12,105 nucleotides of DNA from Nitrosomonadaceae bacterium. GTDB lineage: Bacteria > Pseudomonadota > Gammaproteobacteria > Burkholderiales > Usitatibacteraceae. Made by a program: the position numbers and the translations under genes. Shown in pieces: positions 1 through 7,837 of the stretch (positions are counted from its first letter, which is position 1; each line of letters starts with the position of its first letter). Below the pieces are notes generated by a model. That model did not search any database. It was not told the DNA's origin and worked only from the letters and a program-made list of their open reading frames with translations. The stretch lies in the NCBI GenBank assembly GCA_021300055.1, contig JAJTHU010000188.1, forward strand, positions 1-12,105, read 5' to 3'.

Positions 1-308
1 CGCAAGATCGTTTGGAACTAGACGGCCTGTACGAGTGCATCCTCTGCGCATGCTGCTCAACCTCGTGCCCATCGTTTTGGTGGAACCCGGACAAGTTTGT
101 CGGTCCCGCTGGCTTGTTGGCCGCCTACCGTTTCATTGCCGACACGCGCGATCAGGCGACCAACGAACGCCTCGATAACCTCGAAGACCCATACCGTTTG
201 TTCCGCTGCCACACCATCATGAACTGCGTCGATGTGTGTCCGAAGGGGCTCAATCCCTCATTGGCTATCGGCAAGATTAAGGAAATGTTGGTCAAGCGCG
301 CTGTTTAA
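1..308 (+). CDS. sdhB: Succinate dehydrogenase iron-sulfur subunit, C-terminal part
   Basis: This is the 3' end of the gene. The 5' end lies outside the window and the first complete codon is at 3-5. The protein carries electrons from the FAD of SdhA to ubiquinone in membrane-bound complex II. The visible part holds the C-terminal ferredoxin-like domain. A cysteine cluster of the form CxxCxCCxxxC (just after LDGLYE) and a second group, FRCHTIMNC then VCPKG, together give the ligands known from E. coli SdhB for the [4Fe-4S] and [3Fe-4S] clusters. The PSFWW stretch after the first cluster includes the conserved tryptophan near the quinone site. The sequence is nearly collinear with E. coli SdhB to its end, so the C-terminus looks intact. 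It is followed after 20 bases by sdhE, fitting an sdhCDAB-sdhE order with sdhCDA upstream of the window. Confidence 0.97.
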   Translation, partial: QDRLELDGLYECILCACCSTSCPSFWWNPDKFVGPAGLLAAYRFIADTRDQATNERLDNLEDPYRLFRCHTIMNCVDVCPKGLNPSLAIGKIKEMLVKRAV

Positions 309-328
309 GCGCCTACCGTCAAGCCAAC

Positions 329-613
329 ATGCAAGCCTTGCAGCCCTCCGCCAACACCACCGACGCTCGCGCATTTGACCGCATTCGTTGGCGCGCGCGC
401 CGCGGTTTGCTGGAGAACGATTTGTTATTGCAGCCGTTCCTTGCGGATGCGCTCGAGCAGTTGAGCGCTGCCGAACTGCGAGTGCTCGATAAGTTGCTTC
501 AGTTGTCTGACAACGACCTTCTCGATGTGCTGATGGGGCGCAAGGAAGCGGCTGACGATCCAACGGCGCTTATTGTCGAGCGCATTAGAGCCGCAAAGAA
601 CCAAGCAGGTTAG
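329..613 (+). CDS. sdhE: FAD assembly factor SdhE (YgfY/Sdh5 family)
   Basis: Small 94-residue soluble protein, the usual size for the family. SdhE promotes covalent attachment of FAD to SdhA, and so maturation of succinate dehydrogenase. The family hallmark RGxxE is present as RGLLEND at residues 25-31 (Arg25, Gly26, Glu29), preceded by the basic RIRWRAR stretch and followed by a helical region ending in DLLDVLMGR, as expected for the five-helix fold. Its position 20 bases after sdhB supports the call. There is no clear Shine-Dalgarno sequence before ATG 329. The frame is closed by a TAA at 278-280 and offers no better start in between, so translation may be coupled to sdhB. The first 13 or so residues are poorly conserved and probably flexible. 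Confidence 0.93.
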   Translation: MQALQPSANTTDARAFDRIRWRARRGLLENDLLLQPFLADALEQLSAAELRVLDKLLQLSDNDLLDVLMGRKEAADDPTALIVERIRAAKNQAG

Positions 614-694
614 CAGTAACGGGCAACAAATAGCACCGGGGCGCGACCGATCACTACATCTTTAGCCGCGAGACGTGAAGCACTGACCATGTAC

Positions 695-700
695 AGAGGA
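695..700 (+). promoter_or_regulatory. Ribosome binding site choosing the gltA start
   Basis: AGAGGA lies 9 bases before ATG 710. The alternative in-frame ATG at 689 is upstream of this site and would add seven residues unlike citrate synthase N-termini, so 710 is preferred. The rest of the 96-base sdhE-gltA gap shows only a 4-bp hairpin over the sdhE stop (609-620). I see no promoter with convincing -35 and -10 boxes. Confidence 0.7.
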
Positions 701-709
701 ACAAAACAA

Positions 710-1999
710 ATGAATGCAAATGGCAAAGCAACCTTGACGTTGCAAAACGGCACGGCCGTCGATCTTCCCGTCTACAGTGGTGCGCACGGTCCGGATGTCA
801 TCGACATCCGCAAGCTCTACGGTCAGACGGGCATGTTTACGTACGACCCTGGCTTTATGTCCACGGCATCTTGCAACTCGACGATCACCTTTATCGATGG
901 TGATAAAGGCGAGTTACTGTACCGTGGCTACCCCATTGAACAGCTCGCCAACAACTGTGACTTCCTCCAGGTTTGCTACTTGCTGTTGTACGGGGAGTTG
1001 CCCAATCCCGAGCAGCGCAAGGACTTCGTTGCACGCGTGACGAACCACACGATGGTGCACGAGCAGATGCAGTTCTTCTTGCGCGGATTCCGACGCGATG
1101 CGCACCCGATGGCGGTCATGACTGGCTTGGTCGGTGCGATGTCAGCGTTCTACCCCGATTCGATGAACTTGCACGACAAAGAACAGCGCGAGATCTCCGC
1201 GATTCGCCTGATCGCTAAGTTGCCCACGCTGACCGCGATGGCGTACAAGTACACCGTTGGTCAGCCACTCATCTACCCGCGCAACGATCTCGGCTACACC
1301 GCGAATTTCATGCGCATGATGTTTGCCGTGCCTGCTGAAGAATACAAAGTGAACGATGTGCTGGTGCGCGCGCTGGATCGTATCTTCATCCTGCACGCCG
1401 ATCACGAGCAGAACGCATCGACGTCGACGGTACGCCTTTGCGCTTCATCTGGCACCAATCCGTTTGCTGCGATCGCAGCGGGTGTGGCGTGTTTGTGGGG
1501 GCCTGCGCACGGCGGCGCGAATGAAGCGGCGCTGAACATGCTCTACGACATTCAGAAGAACGGTGGCGTCGAAAAGATCGGTGAGTTCATTGCACAAGTG
1601 AAGGACAAGAACTCCAACGTCCGCTTGATGGGCTTTGGTCATCGCGTCTACAAGAACTACGACCCACGCGCCAAGCTGATGCGCGAAACCTGCCATGAGG
1701 TCCTGAACGAGCTCGGATTGCAGGGCGACCCGCTGTTCAAGCTGGCCATGGCGCTGGAAAAGATTGCCCTTGAAGACGATTACTTTGTCTCGCGCAAGCT
1801 TTATCCGAACGTCGATTTCTATTCGGGCATTGTCCAAAAAGCCATCGGTATCCCAGTGTCGCTCTTCACCGCAATCTTCGCGCTGGCGCGCACCGTCGGC
1901 TGGATTGCACAGCTCAACGAAATGATTGCTGATCCTGAATACAAGATCGGCCGCCCACGCCAGTTGTATGTCGGCTCACAGCGCCGCGACGTCAAGTAA
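710..1999 (+). CDS. gltA: Type II citrate synthase
   Basis: Condenses acetyl-CoA with oxaloacetate to citrate in the cytoplasm, the entry step of the TCA cycle. From ATG 710 the protein has 429 residues, close to the 427 of E. coli GltA, and is collinear with it throughout. Active-site groups are visible: His232 in DHEQNAS, catalytic His267 in GPAHGGANEA, His311 in FGHRVYKNYDPR and Asp369 in YPNVDFYSG. The N-terminal region of about 45 residues and the overall length mark the hexameric, NADH-sensitive Gram-negative type. At the allosteric site Tyr148, Arg166 and Lys170 match known NADH-contact positions of E. coli GltA, but the positions of its Arg109 and Cys206 are Asn112 and Ala209, so sensitivity to NADH cannot be assumed. 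It sits 96 bases after sdhE and 56 bases before sucA, probably in one transcript. Confidence 0.97.
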   Translation: MNANGKATLTLQNGTAVDLPVYSGAHGPDVIDIRKLYGQTGMFTYDPGFMSTASCNSTITFIDGDKGELLYRGYPIEQLANNCDFLQVCYLLLYGELPNPEQRKDFVARVTNHTMVHEQMQFFLRGFRRDAHPMAVMTGLVGAMSAFYPDSMNLHDKEQREISAIRLIAKLPTLTAMAYKYTVGQPLIYPRNDLGYTANFMRMMFAVPAEEYKVNDVLVRALDRIFILHADHEQNASTSTVRLCASSGTNPFAAIAAGVACLWGPAHGGANEAALNMLYDIQKNGGVEKIGEFIAQVKDKNSNVRLMGFGHRVYKNYDPRAKLMRETCHEVLNELGLQGDPLFKLAMALEKIALEDDYFVSRKLYPNVDFYSGIVQKAIGIPVSLFTAIFALARTVGWIAQLNEMIADPEYKIGRPRQLYVGSQRRDVK

Positions 2000-2041
2000 G
2001 CCGCAATCCAATTAGTGACGCGGCTGCGACCGCGAGGAAGG
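1999..2041 (+). promoter_or_regulatory. Competing hairpins in the gltA-sucA gap, next to the sucA RBS
   Basis: Two stems that cannot form together are visible. Stem A pairs AGCCGC (1999-2004) with GCGGCT (2020-2025) around a 14-base unpaired run plus one base. Stem B pairs CGCGG (2019-2023) with CCGCG (2030-2034) around a 6-base loop, and abuts the purine-rich AGGAAGG at 2035-2041, the likely sucA Shine-Dalgarno sequence. A conserved cis-regulatory RNA called the sucA motif is known from 5' regions of sucA in Burkholderiales and overlaps the ribosome binding site. This leader has the right place and layout, but I cannot recall its consensus well enough to claim a match. Confidence 0.4.
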
Positions 2042-2055
2042 TTTAGGTCCCCATC

Positions 2056-4932
2056 ATGATGCGCGAATTCCAACAGTCGTCTCTCTTCTTCGGTGCCAAC
2101 GCACCGTACATCGAGGAGCTTTACGAGCAGTACTTGGCCGACCCCGCATCGGTGCCTGAGAACTGGCGCAAACAGTTCGATGGATTGCCGAATGCCGCCG
2201 GTCATGCGGTGCGCGATGTCCCGCATTCGCCCGTCATCGCGGCGTTCGAACAGTTGGCTGCGCAGGGTGGCGCCAAGCGCATTGCGTACGTCAATGTCGG
2301 CGGCAGTGAATCTGCGGATGGCAAGAAGTCGTTCAAGGTGCTGCAGTACATTCGTGCGCACCGCGTGTTGGGCGCACGTAATTCCTCGCTCGACCCACTG
2401 AAGCGCATGGAGCGCCTCGATGTGCCCGAGTTGACCCTTGAGTACTACGGTCTGACGCAAGCGGACCTCGACCAAGAGTTTGGCTTTGGTTCTTGGCAGG
2501 GTGCGATCGGTGGAAACGCTGAACGCGCGAAGTTGAAGGACATCGTCTCTGCGGTCAAGAAAACTTATTGCGGCACGGTCGGCGCGGAGTACATGTATAT
2601 CTCCTCCACCGCGCAAAAGCGTTGGGTGCAAGCGCAGCTGGAGTCAATCCAGTCGCAGCCGACAATGAACAAGGAAGAGAAGCAGTTTATCCTTGAGCGT
2701 CTGACCGCGGCTGAAACACTTGAGAAATACCTACACACGCGCTACGTCGGCCAAAAGCGCTTCTCCCTCGAAGGCGGCGAAACGCTGATCCCGTTGGTGG
2801 ATGACATCATCCAAACCGCCGGTGCGAAGGGCGTTAAGGAAGTCGTACTTGGCATGGCGCACCGCGGACGCTTGAACATCCTCGTTAACTCGCTGGGTAA
2901 GCTGCCTGCAGATCTCTTCGCTGAGTTCGAAGGTAAGTACGCGCAGAACGTTGGCTCTGGTGACGTGAAGTACCACCAAGGTTTTTCGTCGGACATCCAA
3001 ACCCCCGGTGGTGCGGTGCACCTCACGCTCGCGTTTAACCCGTCGCACCTTGAAATCGTCAACCCCGTCGTCGAAGGCTCGGTGCGTGCACGTCAGCAGC
3101 GCCGTCACGACTTTGAGGGCAATGAAGTGGTGCCGCTGTTGATTCACGGTGACGCTGCGTTTGCAGGTCAAGGTGTGATCATGGAGACCATGGCGCTGTC
3201 GCAGACGCGTGGTTTCAAAACCGGCGGCACGGTGCATATCGTCGTGAACAACCAAGTTGGTTTCACGACTTCCGATACGCGCGACTCTCGCTCCTCGCTG
3301 TATTGCACCGACATCGCCAAGATGATCGAAGCGCCGGTGTTCCACGTGAATGCGGATGATCCAGAGTCCGTGATCATGGTAGGCCGCCTCGCGATGGAAT
3401 ACCGCATGAAGTTCCATAAAGATGTGGTGATCGACTTGGTGTGCTTCCGCAAGCTTGGCCACAACGAGCAGGACGAGCCGTTCGTCACACAGCCGCTGAT
3501 GTACAAGAAGATTGCGCAGCATCCCGGCACGCGCAAGGTGTACGCAGACAAACTGGCCGCAGAAGGCACGGTCGGCGCGACGTATGGTGATGATCTCGTC
3601 ACCAATATCCGCACGCGTCTTGACGCGGGCAAGAGCACCAACACCAAGATTCTGTACGGCATCAAGCCGCCGCTCGCTGTGGATTGGGCGCCGTACATTG
3701 GCCAAGGCTGGCGCGCGCCGTACGACGCAAAGGTTCCAATCGCCAAGCTGAAACAGTTCGCCGAACGCCTCACGCAAATTCCATCGGACTTCAAGTGCCA
3801 CATGTCCGTTGAGAAGCTGCTCGAAGCGCGCCGCAAGATGGGCAAGGGTGAGCAGCCGCTCGACTGGGGTATGGCCGAAAACTTGGCCTATGCAACGCTG
3901 GTAGCTAACGGCACGCCAGTGCGCATCTCAGGGCAAGACTGTGGGCGCGGCACATTCGCTCACCGTCATGCGGTGATGCACGACCAGAATCGCGAGAAGT
4001 GGGACTCCGGTACTTACGTCCCGCTGCAAAACATCGCAGAGAAGCAGGCCAATTTTGTGGTGATCGATTCGCTGCTGTCTGAAGAAGCAGTACTTGGCTT
4101 TGAGTACGGTTACGCTTCGGCGCAGCCGTTTGAGTTGGTGATCTGGGAAGCGCAGTTTGGTGACTTTGCCAACGGCGCCCAGGTAGTGATCGATCAGTTC
4201 ATCTCGTCGGGCGAGTCGAAGTGGGGCCGCCTGTGTGGTTTGTCGCTATTCTTGCCGCACGGCTACGAAGGTCAGGGCCCTGAGCACTCATCAGCGCGTC
4301 TCGAACGCTTTCTGCAACTTTGCGCTGAACACAACATTCAAGTCGTCGTGCCTTCTACGGCCGCACAGCATTACCACATGATCCGCCGCCAAGCCTTGCG
4401 CCCTGCACGCAAGCCGCTGGTCGTGATGATGCCGAAGTCGCTACTTCGCAAGAAAGAGGCGTCATCGCCGTTGGAAGAGTTGGCCAACGGCACGTTTGAA
4501 GTGGTGATCGGCGATCAAGCTATCAACGGCACCAAGCTCAATGCCAAGAAAGTGAAGCGCGTCATCGTGTGCTCTGGCAAGGTCTATTACGACCTCGCCG
4601 CCGAACGTGAAAAGCGCAACGCTGACGATGTGGCGATTATTCGTTTGGAGCAGCTGTATCCATTCCCGCACGAAGAATTCAAAGCGCAGATTGATCTCTA
4701 CAGCGCAGCGAAGTCGGTGATTTGGGCGCAAGAAGAGCCGCAGAACCAAGGCGCGTGGCATCGCATCCAGCATTACCTGCTGCGCCAAATGCGCGGAGAC
4801 CAGACGCTGAGCTACGCAGGTCGTCGTTCGTCGGCCTCGCCAGCGGTGGGCTATCTGTCGAAGCACAACGAGCAGCAGAAAGAATTGGTCGAGTCAGCGT
4901 TTGCGTGGGAAGCCGCGCCAGCGAAGAAATAA
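2056..4932 (+). CDS. sucA: 2-oxoglutarate dehydrogenase E1 component
   Basis: Thiamine-diphosphate enzyme that decarboxylates 2-oxoglutarate and reductively succinylates the lipoyl group of SucB. It has 958 residues, normal for the family (about 930-960). Order of domains: N-terminal E1o segment with SSLFFGANAPYIEELYEQY (residues 8-26), which helps anchor E1 to the complex; ThDP domain with MAHRGRLN (267-274), GDAAFAGQG (365-373) and NNQVGFTT (398-405); transketolase-like pyrimidine domain with SGQDCGRGTFAHRH (625-638) and the SARLERFLQLC segment; C-terminal domain with WAQEEPQNQGAW (890-901). These are E1o signatures and separate it from pyruvate dehydrogenase E1. Two consecutive ATGs (2056, 2059) could start it. 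The AGGAAGG at 2035-2041 is 14 bases from the first, longer than usual; a weaker TTAGG lies closer. sucB follows after 39 bases. Confidence 0.97.
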   Translation: MMREFQQSSLFFGANAPYIEELYEQYLADPASVPENWRKQFDGLPNAAGHAVRDVPHSPVIAAFEQLAAQGGAKRIAYVNVGGSESADGKKSFKVLQYIRAHRVLGARNSSLDPLKRMERLDVPELTLEYYGLTQADLDQEFGFGSWQGAIGGNAERAKLKDIVSAVKKTYCGTVGAEYMYISSTAQKRWVQAQLESIQSQPTMNKEEKQFILERLTAAETLEKYLHTRYVGQKRFSLEGGETLIPLVDDIIQTAGAKGVKEVVLGMAHRGRLNILVNSLGKLPADLFAEFEGKYAQNVGSGDVKYHQGFSSDIQTPGGAVHLTLAFNPSHLEIVNPVVEGSVRARQQRRHDFEGNEVVPLLIHGDAAFAGQGVIMETMALSQTRGFKTGGTVHIVVNNQVGFTTSDTRDSRSSLYCTDIAKMIEAPVFHVNADDPESVIMVGRLAMEYRMKFHKDVVIDLVCFRKLGHNEQDEPFVTQPLMYKKIAQHPGTRKVYADKLAAEGTVGATYGDDLVTNIRTRLDAGKSTNTKILYGIKPPLAVDWAPYIGQGWRAPYDAKVPIAKLKQFAERLTQIPSDFKCHMSVEKLLEARRKMGKGEQPLDWGMAENLAYATLVANGTPVRISGQDCGRGTFAHRHAVMHDQNREKWDSGTYVPLQNIAEKQANFVVIDSLLSEEAVLGFEYGYASAQPFELVIWEAQFGDFANGAQVVIDQFISSGESKWGRLCGLSLFLPHGYEGQGPEHSSARLERFLQLCAEHNIQVVVPSTAAQHYHMIRRQALRPARKPLVVMMPKSLLRKKEASSPLEELANGTFEVVIGDQAINGTKLNAKKVKRVIVCSGKVYYDLAAEREKRNADDVAIIRLEQLYPFPHEEFKAQIDLYSAAKSVIWAQEEPQNQGAWHRIQHYLLRQMRGDQTLSYAGRRSSASPAVGYLSKHNEQQKELVESAFAWEAAPAKK

Positions 4933-4971
4933 CGAGCGTCGTTCGCCGCAAACGAAATCTGAGGAAAGCAT

Positions 4972-6186
4972 ATGCAAATCGAAGTCAAAGTCCCCCAACT
5001 ATCCGAGTCTGTTTCTGAAGCCACCTTGGTGTCTTGGCACAAGAAAGAAGGCCAAGCGGTCAAACGCGATGAGAACCTCATCGACATCGAAACCGATAAG
5101 GTGGTCATGGAATTGCCTGCCCCGGCTGATGGCGTGATCGTGAAGATCATCAAAACCGACGGTGGCACCGTGACCTCCGGTGAAGTCATTGCGATGCTCG
5201 ACACCGCCGCCACCGCAACCGCTGCCGCGGCACCATCCGCCGCTTCGGCTGCAGCACCCGCGCCCGCCGCTACACCCGCCAAGGCTGCGCCAGCATCCGC
5301 GGCGCCGATGAGCCCGGCCGCGGCGAAGATTGCCGCCGAGAATAACGTTACCGACGTAGCTGGCACTGGGCGTGGTGGACGAGTCACCAAAGAAGACGTC
5401 GTCAACAAGATCTCCGGCGCACCTGCTACAGCGCCAGCCGCTGCTAAACCGACTGCCGCTCCGGCTGTCTCGATCCCTCAGGGTGAGCGCACCGAGCAGC
5501 GCGTACCGATGACGCGTCTGCGTGCGCGGATCGCTGAGCGTTTGGTGCAGTCGCAATCGACCGCTGCGATCCTCACGACCTTCAACGAAGTGAACATGGC
5601 GCCGGTGATGGATTTGCGCGCCAAGTACAAGGATGTATTCGAGAAGAAGCACGGCGTGAAGCTCGGCTTTATGTCGTTCTTCGTGAAAGCTGCTGTCCAC
5701 GCACTCAAGAAGTATCCGGTGGTCAACGCATCGGTTGATGGCAATGACATCGTTTACCACGGCTACTACGACGTCGGTATCGCGGTTGGTTCAGAGCGTG
5801 GCTTGGTCGTGCCCATCCTGCGTGATGTCGATCAGATGTCGATCGCTGACATCGAGAAGAAGATTGCTGAGTTCGGCCAGAAAGCCAAGGACGGCAAGCT
5901 CACGATCGAAGAACTCACCGGCGGTACGTTCTCGATTTCGAACGGTGGTGTATTCGGTTCGATGCTCTCGACACCGATCATTAACCCACCGCAATCGGCA
6001 ATCTTGGGTATCCACGCGACCAAGGAGCGCCCAGTCGTCGAGAACGGCCAAATCGTGATTCGCCCCATGAATTACCTCGCGCTTTCGTACGACCATCGCA
6101 TCATCGACGGCCGCGAGGCAGTGCTCTCGCTGGTGGCGATGAAAGAAGCGTTGGAAGACCCTTCGCGCTTGCTGCTTGATATCTAA
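4972..6186 (+). CDS. sucB: Dihydrolipoyllysine succinyltransferase (E2 of 2-oxoglutarate dehydrogenase)
   Basis: Core subunit that receives the succinyl group from SucA on its lipoyl arm and passes it to CoA. It has 404 residues, matching E. coli SucB in size. One lipoyl domain (about 1-78) carries the attachment lysine Lys43 in ETDKVVMEL. An Ala/Pro-rich flexible linker spans about 79-112, a peripheral subunit-binding domain about 113-147 (SPAAAKIAAEN ... GRVTKEDV), a second linker about 148-168, and the catalytic acyltransferase domain runs to the end. DHRIIDG at 374-380 gives catalytic His375 and Asp379. GAGGA at 4961-4965 is 6 bases before ATG 4972. A single lipoyl domain and the place between sucA and lpdA favour the oxoglutarate over the pyruvate complex. 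The linkers are the most GC-rich stretch of the gene, as expected from Ala/Pro codons. Confidence 0.97.
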   Translation: MQIEVKVPQLSESVSEATLVSWHKKEGQAVKRDENLIDIETDKVVMELPAPADGVIVKIIKTDGGTVTSGEVIAMLDTAATATAAAAPSAASAAAPAPAATPAKAAPASAAPMSPAAAKIAAENNVTDVAGTGRGGRVTKEDVVNKISGAPATAPAAAKPTAAPAVSIPQGERTEQRVPMTRLRARIAERLVQSQSTAAILTTFNEVNMAPVMDLRAKYKDVFEKKHGVKLGFMSFFVKAAVHALKKYPVVNASVDGNDIVYHGYYDVGIAVGSERGLVVPILRDVDQMSIADIEKKIAEFGQKAKDGKLTIEELTGGTFSISNGGVFGSMLSTPIINPPQSAILGIHATKERPVVENGQIVIRPMNYLALSYDHRIIDGREAVLSLVAMKEALEDPSRLLLDI

Positions 6187-6187
6187 C

Positions 6188-6191
6188 GAGG
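6188..6191 (+). promoter_or_regulatory. Ribosome binding site choosing the lpdA start
   Basis: GAGG lies 8 bases before ATG 6200. The frame is open further back to a TTG at 6176, which overlaps the end of sucB, but that start lacks such a site and adds eight residues before the usual flavoprotein N-terminus. The 13-base sucB-lpdA gap supports coupled translation. Confidence 0.7.
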
Positions 6192-6199
6192 CGTCCATC

Positions 6200-7633
6200 A
6201 TGTCCCAATCGTTTGATGTCGTCGTTATCGGCGCGGGTCCAGGCGGGTACATCGCTGCCATTCGCGCCGCGCAGTTGGGTTTCAGCACCGCCTGTATAGA
6301 AGGCTGGCGCAATCCGAAAGGTGAGATGGCGCTTGGCGGCACTTGCTTGAACGTCGGATGCATCCCCTCCAAAGCCTTGCTGCAATCGTCAGAGAACGTC
6401 GAGCAGGTCGAGCACAAGTTTGCCGATCACGGCATTAGCGTGTCCGGCGTGAAGGTCGATATCGCCAAGATGCAAGCGCGCAAAGATGGCATCGTCGGCA
6501 AGATGACTAAGGGCATCGAGTTCTTGTTCAAGAAGAACAAGGTGACCTGGGTAAAAGGCTTCGGCAAATTCGTCTCGGGTGGTGACACCTACACCATCGA
6601 GGTGACCGATGCGGGCAAGGTGGTCGATACCATCACCGCCAAGCACGTCATCATTGCCACGGGTTCGAAGGCGCGCCACTTGCCAGGCATCGCAGTTGAT
6701 AACGTCAACATCTGCGATAACGAAGGTGCGCTGGCACTGCCGGCGGTGCCGAAGCGTCTTGGTGTGATCGGTGCCGGCGTGATTGGGCTTGAGCTCGGTA
6801 GCGTGTGGCGCCGCCTCGGTACAGAAGTAACGATCCTCGAAGCCATGCCGTCGTTCCTCGCCGTCACGGACGAAGCGATTCAGAAAGAAGCGTGGAAAGT
6901 CTTCACGAAGGAGCAAGGTCTCAACATCAAGCTCGGTGTGAAGATCGACAAAGTCACCACCAAGAAGACCGGCATCACCATCGACTACACAGACGATAAG
7001 GGCCTCGCGCAGAAGCTCGATTGCGACAAGCTCATCGTGTCTGTTGGGCGCGTGCCAAACACTGATGGCTTAGGCGCGAGCAATGTAGGGTTGAAAGTGT
7101 CAGAGCGCGGCTTTATCGAGGTCGATGACCATTGCGCGACCAACCTCCCCAACGTTTACGCGATTGGCGACGTGGTGCGTGGACCGATGCTGGCACACAA
7201 AGCCGAAGACGAAGGTGTGGCCGTGGCGGAACGTATCGCCGGACAGCAGCCCCATATCGACTTCAACACCATCCCTTGGATCATCTACACCTCGCCTGAA
7301 ATTGCTTGGGTCGGCAAGAGCGAGCAACAGTGCAAGGCCGAAGGCATCGCCGTGAAGACGGGTTCCTTCCCGTTCATGGCGAATGGTCGTGCGTTGGGCC
7401 AAGGTGAAGCCGGTGGCTTTGTAAAGATCGTCGCGGATGCGAACACTGATCGCATTTTGGGTGGGCACGTCATCCACGCGCACGCCTCGGAGCTCATTCA
7501 AGAACTCGTGACCGCGATGGAATTTAAGGCCGCGTCGGAAGACATCGCGCGCATCGTTCACGGCCATCCGACTTTGTCGGAAGCGGTGAAAGAGGCGGCG
7601 CTGGCCGTGGATAAGCGTACGTTGAATATGTAG
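6200..7633 (+). CDS. lpdA: Dihydrolipoyl dehydrogenase (E3)
   Basis: FAD enzyme that reoxidises the dihydrolipoyl group of SucB and passes electrons to NAD+. From ATG 6200 it has 477 residues, typical for E3. Order of sites: FAD-binding GAGPGG (11-16); redox disulfide Cys49/Cys54 in GGTCLNVGCIPSK; second FAD contact ATGSKAR (153-159); NAD-binding GAGVIG (191-196); GDVVRGPMLAHKAEDEG (323-339); C-terminal dimer domain with HGHPTLSE, where His456 and Glu461 form the acid-base pair. All catalytic residues are present. It follows sucB by 13 bases, so it is the E3 dedicated to this complex, although E3 is often shared with the pyruvate and glycine-cleavage complexes. A 204-base gap follows; I see no stem with a T-run that would make a standard intrinsic terminator. 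Confidence 0.97.
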   Translation: MSQSFDVVVIGAGPGGYIAAIRAAQLGFSTACIEGWRNPKGEMALGGTCLNVGCIPSKALLQSSENVEQVEHKFADHGISVSGVKVDIAKMQARKDGIVGKMTKGIEFLFKKNKVTWVKGFGKFVSGGDTYTIEVTDAGKVVDTITAKHVIIATGSKARHLPGIAVDNVNICDNEGALALPAVPKRLGVIGAGVIGLELGSVWRRLGTEVTILEAMPSFLAVTDEAIQKEAWKVFTKEQGLNIKLGVKIDKVTTKKTGITIDYTDDKGLAQKLDCDKLIVSVGRVPNTDGLGASNVGLKVSERGFIEVDDHCATNLPNVYAIGDVVRGPMLAHKAEDEGVAVAERIAGQQPHIDFNTIPWIIYTSPEIAWVGKSEQQCKAEGIAVKTGSFPFMANGRALGQGEAGGFVKIVADANTDRILGGHVIHAHASELIQELVTAMEFKAASEDIARIVHGHPTLSEAVKEAALAVDKRTLNM

Positions 7634-7707
7634 CAAACCCTAGTATTGGTGCGCTTTTCCAGCGAAAATGCTTGAAACACCTCGCCAGTCAATGACTTTT
7701 GGTTTGT

Positions 7708-7835
7708 TACGGGAGCCCTCAGAAACCGTTGCGAGCGGGCAAAGCTCGCTCCGAGGAGCGGACGCGTACGAACTGTACGGAGAGCACCGGAGGTTCGAGA
7801 TTTGCCGGCGCAGTAGGTTTATGAAGGTTACCGTG
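7708..7835 (+). repeat. Long imperfect inverted repeat / structured leader before zapE
   Basis: Two 20-base arms, 7708-7727 and 7816-7835, are complementary: reading inward I count 15 Watson-Crick pairs, 2 G-T pairs and 3 mismatches. Inside, TGCG (7730-7733) pairs with CGCA (7809-7812) and GGCAAA (7738-7743) with TTTGCC (7801-7806). Within that lie hairpin CGCTC/GAGCG (7747-7751/7756-7760, loop CGAG) and stem CGAAC/GTTCG (7769-7773/7793-7797) with inner CGG/CCG (7778-7780/7787-7789). Other stems compete: GAGCGGGC with GCTCGCTC (7733-7740/7744-7751, one G-T) and CGTAC/GTACG (7765-7769/7775-7779). The right arm contains GAAGG (7823-7827), the likely zapE ribosome binding site. It may be a structured mRNA leader or a small palindromic repeat element. 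No clear target-site duplication flanks it, and 7634-7707 shows nothing I can name. Confidence 0.55.
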
Positions 7836-7837
7836 CG

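Noticed and set aside
1819..2631. 270-codon minus-strand open frame across the gltA-sucA junction
   Set aside because: It covers the ends of two well-supported genes, shows no domain, and fits the antisense-frame artefact expected in GC-biased coding DNA.
2731..3801. 356-codon open frame on the minus strand inside sucA
   Set aside because: Mirror of sucA codon bias. The translation is rich in Arg, His, Val and Leu with no recognisable motif, and sucA itself is clearly coding across this whole stretch.
4999..5760. Minus-strand open frame opposite sucB with Gly/Ser/Arg-rich composition
   Set aside because: The composition is the reverse complement of the Ala/Pro linkers of SucB, so it is a shadow, not a gene.
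7645..7675. Possible intrinsic terminator after lpdA (GCGCTTTTCC ... CGAAAATGC)
   Set aside because: The stem needs a bulge, is AT-rich, and has no T-run after it on the plus strand.
7672..7700. Promoter candidate for zapE with TTGAAA as -35 box
   Set aside because: No acceptable -10 box at 16-18 bases (ACTTTT or GACTTT only).
7735..7812. tRNA-like segment: acceptor-like GCGGGCA/TGCCGGC (one mismatch), D-arm-like GCTC/GAGC and a T-loop-like GGTTCGAGA, about 76 bases in total
   Set aside because: The T-loop lies too close to the acceptor strand to leave a T-stem, no 5+7+5 anticodon arm with T at position 33 forms, and there is no CCA end. The same bases fit the larger inverted repeat better. 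tRNAscan-SE would settle it.
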